From the NCBI GenBank assembly GCA_947458405.1, contig CANGZW010000007.1, positions 1-64,000 of the forward strand: a stretch of 64,000 nt of DNA, read 5' to 3'. The stretch comes from Leptospiraceae bacterium (GTDB lineage: Bacteria; Spirochaetota; Leptospiria; Leptospirales; Leptospiraceae). Below are positions 42,921 through 52,697 of the stretch, piece by piece. The notes under the pieces are model-generated. The model made no database searches, was not told the origin of the DNA, and saw only the letters and a program-made list of their open reading frames with translations. The translations under genes and the position numbers were made by a program. Positions within the stretch are counted from its first letter, which is position 1, and every line of letters begins with the position of its first letter.

Positions 42921-43580
42921 CTAGAATTGGATATTTTTTATAGAAGCTTCTGAAAATGTTCCTTCCTGAAACTTTTTTAATTTTTTTAACATGGATTTTG
43001 CTTCTTTGAAATTATAAAAATATCCAGCGTAAAGTTTTCCCGTTGTTGTTCGAAAGATTTTTCCCTGAAATTCTTGCTTCTCTCGGATTAAGCCGGAAAC
43101 TGCTTTACCGGCATCTTCCTTTGAAAAAGTTCCCATTTGGATAATATAATTAATTTGGTTAGGACGAGGAGGGAATTGAAGATTTCTCGGTAAAGATGCA
43201 TTTTGTTTAATCTCGTCCGAATTTTTTTCAGTATTTTTTGTGGTTTCAAATTCTGAATCATCTTGTTTCTTTGAATCATTCTGTTCAATTTCAGAATCTA
43301 TATTTCGAAAAGATGCAGTTTCATTGCTAGAAAATAGGGTTTCCTTTTGGTCAGTTTTCATCCCTAAAATGAATCCTGCAGTAAATAATAAAATACCTCC
43401 CACTAACAAGTACATACCGGGGATGGATTGATTTCTCTGTTGCAAAAGATCAAACAAAGATTTATTTGAGGATGTTTTGGGGCTCCTGATTTCAACCTTT
43501 GGTGGAGGTGAGGATGGTAAAACTTTCCTACTTGTAGGGGCGTTTTTCAGCTTCCTTTTTGAAAAATCAACATTTTGCAT
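42921..43580 (-). CDS. SPOR domain membrane protein
   Basis: 219 aa; one TM helix and C-terminal NYIIQMGTFSKEDAGKAVSGLIREKQEFQGKIFRTTTGKLYAGYFYNFKEAKSMLKKL. Confidence 0.85.
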   Translation of the reverse strand: MQNVDFSKRKLKNAPTSRKVLPSSPPPKVEIRSPKTSSNKSLFDLLQQRNQSIPGMYLLVGGILLFTAGFILGMKTDQKETLFSSNETASFRNIDSEIEQNDSKKQDDSEFETTKNTEKNSDEIKQNASLPRNLQFPPRPNQINYIIQMGTFSKEDAGKAVSGLIREKQEFQGKIFRTTTGKLYAGYFYNFKEAKSMLKKLKKFQEGTFSEASIKNIQF

Positions 43581-43779
43581 TTACTGGGTTAACTCTTTGT
43601 TACCATGTATCGGAATACCCCTTTAGAATCCGAACATTTTTTGATTTTATGAGAAATCTGTACAATATAATTTTATAAAATCCCGATATATTCTTTAGAT
43701 ATTTTTTTAGTTCCCAATTTAAAAATTATTTCTTTTCATAAATATGAATTAAAGGCAAATTAAAAGTAATTTAATAAAT

Positions 43780-45339
43780 ATGAGTCTGACATTAATAGCT
43801 ATCCTAATCCTTGCATTATTGATATCAATTGGATGGTATATTTATTTTGTGGGGGGTAAATTTGGCTTTGATGAAAAAATTCTCGCCTTAGCTAAAGCTG
43901 GTAAGTTCAAAGAAGCTAAAACTCTCGTAAAGGATAAAATAGATTTAAAGCCTGGTGATCCAATCATGCACAATCTATTAGCGTCAATTTTTAAAATTGA
44001 AGGTAATCTAGAAGAAGAGGCTCAAGAGTTAGAAAGAATTGTAGCTAACGGAAAATATACAAAAGAAATATCTTCAATCACAGTTGCCAATCGTCTGGCA
44101 AGCATATATTACCAAATTGATAAATACGAAGAATCTTTTTTTTATTATCTTGAGTTGATTGAAAATGATCCTGGCAATCTTGAAGCAATCATTAGATTAT
44201 CATTTTTAGCAATCGGGCAGAGAGAGTTTGAAGTAGCAGATAAGTTTTTGAAAACACTTCCTGACTCACAAATTAAACTCTCTGCTTTTTTTGTGGCAAA
44301 AGGTGTTATATCAACCATGTTGGGAAAGGATGATGACTTTGATTATTATAAAAAAGCCTACGATTTAGATAAAAATTCAATGGTTGCGAAGTTTTTATAT
44401 GCTTTCGCGTACTACCAAAGACGTAATTTTAAAGAAGCCTTAAAGTTAGTAGATAGTCTTGTAGATTTATCTATTGAAGAATACATTAAATTAACTTTTA
44501 TTAAGTTTTTAATGGTCCAATACTTATGCCTGAATGACTATTCTTCTGCTATGCTTAACGCTCGTGTTGCAATTGATATTGCCAAAAAAAATAATTGGGA
44601 AAATGACCTTTCGGATCTTAGTATGTACTACGGAATGTTTTGTGTTGCTTCTAACGATTTAGAAAAATCCTCTGAATATTTAATAGAAGCAGAGTATTTA
44701 AAGCCAAATGATAAAGATATAATTGATCTTGCTAATTATAAATATGATTTAGAGGAAGGGACTGCTTTTCCGGGAGCAGTTAGTCCGAGAGGTTTTAATT
44801 TTGCAGGTTTTATTGCAAATATTCCCGAAAAACTATTTCCCCCCGAAAAAGCCTATGAGATTTCTGGATTAAGTATGCCAGTTAGTGTCAATATTAGGGG
44901 CATTGTAAATAAAGAAGGTAATCGACTGATTACTAAAATAACACAACTCAGTCCTGATAAGATAATAAAATTTAATTCATTACGTGGACTGCAATACAAA
45001 AATGCCTGCACTAAAATTTTAAATAATATGAATTACAAACTCAAAAAAGAGCTACCTGGTTTGGAATCTGAGGGTTCGAATATATTAGCAGTAAATCGAG
45101 ATGATGAAAATGAAATCGCTCTATTTCGATTTAGAAGATGGAAAAATACAAATTTATCTGATATATTTTTAAATGATCTTTTTTCCTCTATGAAAGAAAA
45201 TGGAGCACAAAAAGCTTATTTGGTTGCTTCCTGCGAGTTGACAACAGGTGCAAAAAAACTTTTAAAAACAAATGATGGTGTATTAAATGTTATTAATGAA
45301 AGAATACTAGATAAACTTCTTGAAGGTGCTATAAAATAA
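43780..45339 (+). CDS. Membrane-anchored TPR protein with degenerate Mrr-like nuclease-fold C-terminus
   Basis: 519 aa; N-terminal TM, TPR-like helices, C-terminal LRGLQYKNACTKILNNMNYKLK...ILAVNRDDENEIALFRFRRWKNTNLSDIFLNDLFSSMKENGAQKAYLVASCELTTGAKKLL. Confidence 0.65.
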   Translation: MSLTLIAILILALLISIGWYIYFVGGKFGFDEKILALAKAGKFKEAKTLVKDKIDLKPGDPIMHNLLASIFKIEGNLEEEAQELERIVANGKYTKEISSITVANRLASIYYQIDKYEESFFYYLELIENDPGNLEAIIRLSFLAIGQREFEVADKFLKTLPDSQIKLSAFFVAKGVISTMLGKDDDFDYYKKAYDLDKNSMVAKFLYAFAYYQRRNFKEALKLVDSLVDLSIEEYIKLTFIKFLMVQYLCLNDYSSAMLNARVAIDIAKKNNWENDLSDLSMYYGMFCVASNDLEKSSEYLIEAEYLKPNDKDIIDLANYKYDLEEGTAFPGAVSPRGFNFAGFIANIPEKLFPPEKAYEISGLSMPVSVNIRGIVNKEGNRLITKITQLSPDKIIKFNSLRGLQYKNACTKILNNMNYKLKKELPGLESEGSNILAVNRDDENEIALFRFRRWKNTNLSDIFLNDLFSSMKENGAQKAYLVASCELTTGAKKLLKTNDGVLNVINERILDKLLEGAIK

Positions 45340-45914
45340 TATTCTTTTTTACTAAATTAAAAAAACTAATTTTTATAATATTAATTTTAATTATAATAAT
45401 AAATTGTAAATATTTACCTATAAGGGATATTACTAATACAACAAATTCAGTGACTTTAATAAAGGGAACTGTTTATGTTGATCCCAAGGTTTCTAAAGAT
45501 GAAAGTGAAAAAATTATTTTTGATCTTACTAATTTATTAATAAAATATACAGTTCAAAAAGATTATTCCAGACTTCCCGAGTTGGTTTCCACAGAACGAG
45601 GTTTATTTATCGATCTTAAAGGATATCTAGGAATCGAGGATTTAAAAAAAGAGTTACAAAACAAAAACTCATATTTTGAAATATTTTTCTTCCATAGAAA
45701 TCTATTGGCAAAAGAGAAAAATAGTTCAGATGTAAGAACGGTGAGAGACCTTCTATTTTTGGCTGGAGAATTAAGAATGGATTATTATTATGAAAGTGAG
45801 TTGTCTGTGGAGGTGAAATTAAAATTCAGAGATAATAAAAAATATGAAAATGAACTAAATAATTTATATTTTATAAAATCAGGAAATAAATGGTTTGTTC
45901 ATAGATTATTTTAA
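45336..45914 (+). CDS. Lipoprotein of unknown function, apparently with a non-canonical start
   Basis: The ORF track begins at GTG 45450, but the same frame upstream encodes FFFTKLKKLIFIILILIIIINCKYLP (signal peptide plus lipobox) back to ~45336 with no ATG/GTG/TTG. Confidence 0.5.
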   Translation: MIFFFTKLKKLIFIILILIIIINCKYLPIRDITNTTNSVTLIKGTVYVDPKVSKDESEKIIFDLTNLLIKYTVQKDYSRLPELVSTERGLFIDLKGYLGIEDLKKELQNKNSYFEIFFFHRNLLAKEKNSSDVRTVRDLLFLAGELRMDYYYESELSVEVKLKFRDNKKYENELNNLYFIKSGNKWFVHRLF

Positions 45915-46259
45915 GGCTTGTTCCACATTTTCATGAATCATTACGAAATCGGTGAGTCCAACAATATCCATCACTTTTCGAAAGTGGGAATTTAAACCAC
46001 AAAATTCAATTTTTCCGTTTATCTCAGAGGCTTTTGTTATTAAACTGATCAATGTAGCTATACCTGCAGAATTTATATAGGCAGTTTTTGAAAAATCAAT
46101 CAATACTCTGCTTTTTTTTTCATTTGGTATGGAAGCATAGGAGTTTACAATCTCTTCATCAGCCTCAGAAGTAATTTCTCCTGTAATAAAAATAACAGGA
46201 ACAGCTGAATCTTTTTCATAATCTACGTGAATTTTAAATTCCTCTACCATACTTCCCAA
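45906..46259 (-). CDS. STAS domain anti-sigma factor antagonist
   Basis: 117 aa; PVIFITGEITSEADEEI, RVLIDFSKTAYINSAGIATLISLI. Confidence 0.93.
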   Translation of the reverse strand: MGSMVEEFKIHVDYEKDSAVPVIFITGEITSEADEEIVNSYASIPNEKKSRVLIDFSKTAYINSAGIATLISLITKASEINGKIEFCGLNSHFRKVMDIVGLTDFVMIHENVEQALK

Positions 46260-46388
46260 CTAAATAAATAAAGAGTGTTTTCAGTCAAACAAAATTCGAT
46301 GCTGTTTTTATTGAAATTCTACTAATTCTTTATTTCTAAAAATACTTTTCAGGAAATCTAAGAAAATCAAAGATGTGCATTAGGAGAT

Positions 46389-46775
46389 TTGACCATGAAA
46401 AAAAATATAGTAATACCTTTCTTCTTTTCTGTCCTAGCAGTATCATTGCTACTTAATTGCGGAAAAAAAGAAGAAAAAGTAGAAGAAACAGCAGCAACAC
46501 AAGCGAGTGCAGTCGATGCAAAAGAGTTATATGTAACATGTGCTTCCTGCCATGGAGATACAGGAGAAGGAAATGGAGCAGCAGCGGCCAATTTAAATCC
46601 AAAACCAAGAAATTTTAAAGCTCCTGAGACAGAATGGAAAAACGGTAAAACAGTTGCCGGAATTACAAAAACTCTCAAAGAAGGAATTGCTCCGGGAATG
46701 GCTAAATACGATTACATGAAAGACGAAGAAATAGCGGCTTTAGCAAATTATGTAATTGAATTAGGTTCAAAATAA
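46389..46775 (+). CDS. c-type cytochrome lipoprotein
   Basis: 128 aa; lipobox LLLNC; CASCHG haem motif; distal Met (GMAKYDYMKDEEIAALANYV). Confidence 0.92.
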   Translation: MTMKKNIVIPFFFSVLAVSLLLNCGKKEEKVEETAATQASAVDAKELYVTCASCHGDTGEGNGAAAANLNPKPRNFKAPETEWKNGKTVAGITKTLKEGIAPGMAKYDYMKDEEIAALANYVIELGSK

Positions 46776-46790
46776 TTCAAGGTAATATAC

Positions 46791-46822
46791 AAACCTCAGA
46801 CATTCTTCTGAGGTTTTTTTTA
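46791..46822 (+). terminator. Rho-independent terminator
   Basis: AACCTCAGA-cattct-TCTGAGGTT followed by a T tract. Confidence 0.88.
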
Positions 46823-46826
46823 AAAG

Positions 46827-47735
46827 TTAAGTAAGTAAGTTTTTCAGACACTCCCCTAAATCTCTAAATTTAAACTTAAATCCTGTTTCCTCTAATCTTT
46901 TTGGGTAAACCTTTTGTCCTAGTAATACAACATTCGCCCCTTCCCCATAGAGTGCTTCAATTGCAAAGGAGGGAACTTTCATGAAACAGGGTCTATTGAT
47001 AGTTTTGGCTAATTTTTGAGAAAATTCTTCATTTGTAACAGGTTCTGGGGCAGTTATATTGAAAACGCCCTTTACTGCTGAATTATCTATTAAAAATAGA
47101 ATGGAGTTAACCATATCTTGGATGTGAATCCAACTCATAACTTGTTTACCTGAACCAATCGGTCCTCCAACAAATGCCCGGAAGGGAGGTAGCATTTGAG
47201 CAAGTGCACCACTTTCGGGGGATAATACAATTCCCGTTCTTAGGATACAGGTTCGTATTCCTAGGGTTTCTGCCACTAAGGATTCTTTTTCCCATTCCAC
47301 ACAGAGCCCCGAGAGAAAGTCTTCCCCCGGATTAGAGTTCTCATAAAAACTAAGATTCCCATCATTATGCATTCCGTAGAATCCTATGGCTGATCCAGCT
47401 ATAAAGGTAGTGGGTAGTTTCGTCGTTAACTTTAAATTATTAAGTAATTCACGGGTATATTCAATTCTTGATTGACTTAATAGTTCTTTTCTAGCTCCGG
47501 ACCATCTTCCGCCCATCACAGGTTCTCCGGATAAATTGATGAGGACATCCAAATTTTCTAAATCTTTTTGTGTAGGAATTTTTCCTGAAACCAAGGATAT
47601 ATCTTTTTGGCTTTTTAATAAAGGAGGTAGGTTAGATTTTCTGGAAAATATAATTACCGAGTCTCCTCTAGAAGCCAAAGCTAAAGAAAGATAACCTCCG
47701 ATAAAGCCACTCCCACCTGTTATTCCTATTTTCAT
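46827..47735 (-). CDS. TIGR01777-type SDR epimerase
   Basis: 302 aa; MKIGITGGSGFIGGYLSLAL, NLSGEPVMGGRWSGARKELLSQSRIEYTREL, GSAIGFYG. Confidence 0.93.
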   Translation of the reverse strand: MKIGITGGSGFIGGYLSLALASRGDSVIIFSRKSNLPPLLKSQKDISLVSGKIPTQKDLENLDVLINLSGEPVMGGRWSGARKELLSQSRIEYTRELLNNLKLTTKLPTTFIAGSAIGFYGMHNDGNLSFYENSNPGEDFLSGLCVEWEKESLVAETLGIRTCILRTGIVLSPESGALAQMLPPFRAFVGGPIGSGKQVMSWIHIQDMVNSILFLIDNSAVKGVFNITAPEPVTNEEFSQKLAKTINRPCFMKVPSFAIEALYGEGANVVLLGQKVYPKRLEETGFKFKFRDLGECLKNLLT

Positions 47736-47781
47736 TGCTTCTATTCCTCCCGATTAGTCTTTTGGTTATTATAGAAAAATT

Positions 47782-48357
47782 ATGAATCAACTCCTGCCTA
47801 CATTATTTTGTATCTTCCTTTTGGTATTCAATTGGATAATTTATTCTTCCACAAATCAAAAAATAAATATGTACAAACATATTCCACCCTTTCCGTCCTA
47901 TGATTTCACATCTTCAAGGGATAATATTTTTAATCTTAAGGATGGTGATCATACAACATACTGGAGAAAGGGTAAGGATGGTGAAAAATGGGATATAGAC
48001 TTAGAGCTCAGGTTTTCCCATCAATTTAAATCTAATGTATATATACCTATATCATATAGAGAATTATCGATTGTACCCTGCGAAGGTTATCCTCCTGTTT
48101 CTTTAATCATCGAATTTTTTAAACGAGAAGGAATCAATGTAGATAAAGAATTGAGAATGCCTTCCGATTTTTTGATAGAAAAAATAATAATTACAGATTT
48201 AAAGAGTCCTAACTTGTACGACATTTCAAAGCATTTTAAAAATCAGGAAGAACTTAAATCCTTTGATGGTAACAAAATGTTTATATTGGGAGTAAAATCT
48301 AGATTGATGTCAGAGAGTGGAAGTCCCTGTTTGGCTGAAATTGAATTAAAAGAATAA
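47782..48357 (+). CDS. Secreted/anchored protein, possibly galactose-binding-like fold
   Basis: 191 aa; N-terminal hydrophobic segment; TSSRDNIFNLKDGDHTTYWRKG... and CLAEIELKE ending resemble discoidin-like domains. Confidence 0.5.
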   Translation: MNQLLPTLFCIFLLVFNWIIYSSTNQKINMYKHIPPFPSYDFTSSRDNIFNLKDGDHTTYWRKGKDGEKWDIDLELRFSHQFKSNVYIPISYRELSIVPCEGYPPVSLIIEFFKREGINVDKELRMPSDFLIEKIIITDLKSPNLYDISKHFKNQEELKSFDGNKMFILGVKSRLMSESGSPCLAEIELKE

Positions 48358-48361
48358 AAAA

Positions 48362-48832
48362 TTGATAAAGATAGTTTCACCTAAAATTGAAGAATATGAA
48401 TTAATATCAAAATTTTTAATAAAGATATTTAATAAAAATGTATCTCACCTCTATAATGAAATGGGAAATCATGAATTTATAAATCACGTTCATCCATATA
48501 AATTATATGAGAGGGGAATTGATATAACATGTTATACACAGTTCTTATTGAAAATTAAAGAAGAAATTTTAGGATTTATGGAAACTAGGGAGTCATCTCA
48601 TATAACGCTACTTTTTGTAAAAATAGAAGAACAAAGGAAAGGCTATGGAAAATCATTATTTTTACATGCTGAAGAAATTGCAAAGTCAACGGGATTTAAT
48701 TTTATAACCTTAAATTCCTCTCCAAATTCATTGGAAGCATATGAAAAGTGGGGATTTTTAAGGGAGAGTGACGAAAATTCTATAAATGGTATTCGATATT
48801 TTCAAATGAGAAAGAGAATTGAAAGAAACTAG
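48362..48832 (+). CDS. GNAT-family N-acetyltransferase
   Basis: 156 aa (TTG start); LLFVKIEEQRKGYGKSLFLHAEEIAKSTGFNFITLNSSPNSLEAYEKWGF. Confidence 0.88.
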   Translation: MIKIVSPKIEEYELISKFLIKIFNKNVSHLYNEMGNHEFINHVHPYKLYERGIDITCYTQFLLKIKEEILGFMETRESSHITLLFVKIEEQRKGYGKSLFLHAEEIAKSTGFNFITLNSSPNSLEAYEKWGFLRESDENSINGIRYFQMRKRIERN

Positions 48833-48855
48833 GAAGTGATACGTATCACTTCCTA
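48830..48855. repeat. 26-bp perfect palindrome between convergent genes
   Basis: TAGGAAGTGATACGTATCACTTCCTA, reverse complement identical; overlaps the stop of the GNAT gene. Confidence 0.9.
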
Positions 48856-48864
48856 TGAAATAAC

Positions 48865-51800
48865 TTAGTAAATAAATTTAACCTCATCTAACCAGCAAGT
48901 ATCTGAACCATTTGTTACAGATCCATCTTTTGTGTAAGCCCATTTGAAAACATGACTTCCAGGAGTGATTGGTTTTTTAATCTCTTGGTAGTTTACCTCT
49001 CCAGAAATATTGTTTTGGTTAGCACCATCAATATAGAATCTACAAAAATCATAATTGCTTTCGGAACTTACTTTCCATTGGTAAGAAATGTATCCATTAG
49101 TAGGCACATTAGTAGCATATGTTATATAAGTTTGTGTACTATTAGCACCACCTGTAGGACCTGATCCCAAGCAACTTCCTGAATAACATCCAGCAGATAT
49201 TATCCTAAAAAACCAAGTGGAGTTTGGGCTTTCCAATGTCCATCCTGAGGGAATGATACCATCGTCAAAATTAAACACGATCTCTGTTAACTGTTGAATG
49301 GTCATTGTTATATTCGCAACTGAACTGTTTGCATACGGCGTTGTGAAATAGATAGAGATGTTTCCATTAAAAGAAGAAGATGGAGTTCCCTGAATCAAAA
49401 GAGTGGTATTTGATTTTTGAGTGTACAAACCATTTGGAAGCGAGCCAGTGATTATCCAATTGGAAACGGGGTAATTAGAACTACATGTAAATGAGTTTAA
49501 TGCACTCCCTTGTGTTCCTGTAATGATATTTGTTGAACAAGTCATCTGTAAATTGATTTCACTAATTGTATAGGGAACGGCTAAAACTGGACTTTCTCCG
49601 TAGGCTGTTGTGAAAGAAATATCTAAACTACCCGTAGAAATGCTACTTGGAGTTCCCTGTATTTCCATATAGGTTTGGTATTTTACAACACTTAATCCCT
49701 GAGGCAATGTTCCAATTACTTTCCAATCAGAAGCTATATGAGGAGTTGTTGTTCCTGGACGATTACTTGTACTACATCTAAATGTAGTCAGAGCAGTCCC
49801 CTGGCTTCCACTCAACTGTGATCTACTACATGATACAGAGTATGGATTTCTCATATTTAAAGTAATGGTGGTCTTTTCGGAAGTCCCACCCTCTCCAGTT
49901 CCAGTGACTTCATATGTGGTAGAAGTAAGACCGATTCCTACTTTTCCTGAAATTACACCTGTAAACCTATTAAAAGATAACCATGAGGGGAGTGATGGAT
50001 TTATGAAAAATTCTGTAATACCAGATACATTTGCCGGTGGAATAACAATATCTTCTTCTAAATCTAGGCTGAATGTATTTCCTGAAAATCCAACTGTCGG
50101 TTTTGGAATAAAACGAATGGTTGAGAGTGCAACCCCTCCCGTTCCAATTCCATTGATCTGATAATTGCTTGCAGTCAGACTTGATTGTAGCGTTCCGGAT
50201 ATAATTCCTGTTCTTGAGTCTAGGATTAAACCCGAGGGAAGTGTTGAACTTGTAAAGGATGTAATTGCAGATTTACTGGAAGGAATTATTTCTATTCTCT
50301 CTCCAGCACTTCCTATGTATTTATCAGGATAGGAAAGAACCGGCCTTTGAATCAGTTTTATTGTGGTAGCAGTGCTAAGTTCCTCTGTGCCGACCATTTC
50401 TCCACGTGCAGTAACAGTATATATTGTTTCATATGCGGAATTGGATCCAACTGCTGGCAAGGAACCTGTTACCTCTCCCGTTGTGGTATTCAATGTTAAT
50501 CCAGAAGGTAAATTAGGAAAAACTGCATAAGTTTTAACACCTGCAGATGCACTGGGTTTAAAGTTAAAAGATTCCCCTGAAGTATAGATAAAGTCAGAAG
50601 AAGCAAAGTTAAAGGAAGGTTTTCGTAAAAATACTACTGGAATTACAGTCGATCCACCAATACCCGAGGCTTTTATACGTGTATTTGTCACCACTGAATT
50701 TGTGGCGAGGGGTGAGCCTGTTATAACTCCTGTATTTGTATCCAATCGTAAACCAAGTGGTAAACTGGAGTCGGCATCTATAGCAAATGAGTTCGTAGCT
50801 CTGATGCTTTGGGCTTGAACACTAATTTCATCTCCGGGGAGATAGGTATAGACAGCTGAGGGATAAGTAAAGGAGGGAGTTTCTATGAATTGAATGGTTA
50901 CACTTGTGCTTCCCCCTTTACCTGTTCCATTTAATGTATATGTACAGTCTCCCGGCGTACAGGTTCTAGAAGTTCTTCCAATAATGCTACCTGCTTCAAA
51001 AACAACTCCGACTGGCAAAGATCCCGTTCCAGTCAACGAATCGATTCCTACTACTTGAGGAGTTATATTTATCCCTGCTGTGGAATATTTACAAGTTATC
51101 ATTTCTCTTGAATTCCCATTGCAATAGGCTGGTGCGTTGATATTAATTGTAGGAACTGGAACTATCTCTATATTGAGAGTAGCAACCTTTTCGCCCCCTA
51201 CGCCTGAAGCCTTGATCTTTAGATTTGTTGCAACTAGTTCCTCCGGAACTCCTGAAATCTCACCTGTAGTTCCATTGATACTCAAACCTTTGGGTAGAAT
51301 ACCTTCATTTTTATTTTCTTTTAGCATAAAAAAACTAACATTGGAGTAGGAAGGATTAAGAGAGACTTTGCTTCCTAAAGTAAAAATAAAACTATCTCCT
51401 CCATAAGTAATAGTAGGGGAGGGAGCACTTTGGGAAGCAGTAGCTGTAGGACCAAAAGCAGGTTTATCCTGAACAACAATTTGTGCAGAAATGGATGCTA
51501 CTGACTCGGGAGAGATTCCCAATTCTGCCGCTTTGTCCGCCACGAAGGAATTCACTGCCGCGGCAACTTGGGAGGATAAACTATTCCCCTCGGAGAGAGG
51601 CTTTCCCGAACCACCATTGGCTGGTTGATCCTTAGGAAGAAGAATTGGTTTTCCATCCTCACCAACCGAGTTTCCTGTTCCTGAGGAGAGATATTCGGAC
51701 ACTACTTTCACCACATCATTGTAAGTATCAGGTTTTTCCGGAATGGCCATTTTATGTAAACCCCCTATCATTACTGTAAATTTAAGGGTTGTGGGGTCGC

Positions 51801-52458
51801 TGGGGTTCGAAAAATCAATTGGTATAGAAGTCAGTTCCGGAGTTGCTAATTCAAGGGAGGATGGTCTTGAGAGACCTTTTGATAAGCCCCGAGAAAGACC
51901 AAATTGAGAAACTATTTGTCTATTGGCTGTTTTTAAATGCTCTGCCGTTTTTGAAGGATCTGTATTTCCTTTTGCGAGTCTTTCTAATCTTCGAGAAGCC
52001 ATTCTATTGAATGGAGTGGAAATTACACTAAATGCCGATCTGCTTGTTGAGCTAGGTTCGGGCATAATCAAAACCTGAAAATTATTTTGACCTACCCAAT
52101 TGATTTCTTTTTGCTGATCAACCGCAAAAAATCGGCTGCTTCCATCTTCCTTAGGATATGTTATCAAACATACATTTCCCTGCGAGTCGGAGAATCTCTT
52201 ATAGCTCAAACTAAATTTTCCTTTTGAATCGGTATCGCTTGATCCATTCCCTGTTGAAAGTTGATCGCATTTGCCATCAACTCCCAGTGCAACTGCCTTA
52301 ATATTAGCGTTATAAATTCCATAAAAGGAACCTTCTATTGTAACATTGCCTCTATAGTTCAAAAGACCTAAAGAGAGAAGTGCGTCTTGGCTTAGGTCTC
52401 CTACTTTTGTACAGGATATAGTACTAAAAAGAAGAATGATCCAAAATATCTTTTTCAT
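48865..52458 (-). CDS. Giant lipoprotein with putative-Ig (He_PIG-like) repeats
   Basis: 1197 aa; lipobox FSTISC; repeated LPSGLTLNTTTGEVTG-type units; C-terminal segment beginning FNFDDGIIPSGW with a jelly-roll-like look. Confidence 0.85.
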   Translation of the reverse strand: MKKIFWIILLFSTISCTKVGDLSQDALLSLGLLNYRGNVTIEGSFYGIYNANIKAVALGVDGKCDQLSTGNGSSDTDSKGKFSLSYKRFSDSQGNVCLITYPKEDGSSRFFAVDQQKEINWVGQNNFQVLIMPEPSSTSRSAFSVISTPFNRMASRRLERLAKGNTDPSKTAEHLKTANRQIVSQFGLSRGLSKGLSRPSSLELATPELTSIPIDFSNPSDPTTLKFTVMIGGLHKMAIPEKPDTYNDVVKVVSEYLSSGTGNSVGEDGKPILLPKDQPANGGSGKPLSEGNSLSSQVAAAVNSFVADKAAELGISPESVASISAQIVVQDKPAFGPTATASQSAPSPTITYGGDSFIFTLGSKVSLNPSYSNVSFFMLKENKNEGILPKGLSINGTTGEISGVPEELVATNLKIKASGVGGEKVATLNIEIVPVPTININAPAYCNGNSREMITCKYSTAGINITPQVVGIDSLTGTGSLPVGVVFEAGSIIGRTSRTCTPGDCTYTLNGTGKGGSTSVTIQFIETPSFTYPSAVYTYLPGDEISVQAQSIRATNSFAIDADSSLPLGLRLDTNTGVITGSPLATNSVVTNTRIKASGIGGSTVIPVVFLRKPSFNFASSDFIYTSGESFNFKPSASAGVKTYAVFPNLPSGLTLNTTTGEVTGSLPAVGSNSAYETIYTVTARGEMVGTEELSTATTIKLIQRPVLSYPDKYIGSAGERIEIIPSSKSAITSFTSSTLPSGLILDSRTGIISGTLQSSLTASNYQINGIGTGGVALSTIRFIPKPTVGFSGNTFSLDLEEDIVIPPANVSGITEFFINPSLPSWLSFNRFTGVISGKVGIGLTSTTYEVTGTGEGGTSEKTTITLNMRNPYSVSCSRSQLSGSQGTALTTFRCSTSNRPGTTTPHIASDWKVIGTLPQGLSVVKYQTYMEIQGTPSSISTGSLDISFTTAYGESPVLAVPYTISEINLQMTCSTNIITGTQGSALNSFTCSSNYPVSNWIITGSLPNGLYTQKSNTTLLIQGTPSSSFNGNISIYFTTPYANSSVANITMTIQQLTEIVFNFDDGIIPSGWTLESPNSTWFFRIISAGCYSGSCLGSGPTGGANSTQTYITYATNVPTNGYISYQWKVSSESNYDFCRFYIDGANQNNISGEVNYQEIKKPITPGSHVFKWAYTKDGSVTNGSDTCWLDEVKFIY

Positions 52459-52697
52459 ATATTAATTTGACCTTATTTTTATGCTTAACCTTACAAGCTT
52501 TTTTTATATTTACTATAATTTTCGGATATTTTAAAATTCTTGAAAAAGTTTAAATTTGGAATTTTTGGGTTTTTAATTGGAAAAGACAAATTTTTGCCCT
52601 AAAGAAGGAATAAGGAATATATAATTATCAAAAATTTATTATATAAAATGACTTCTTATTGGTTTGTCTAAAAGTTTAAATACCTAGAATAAATGGT

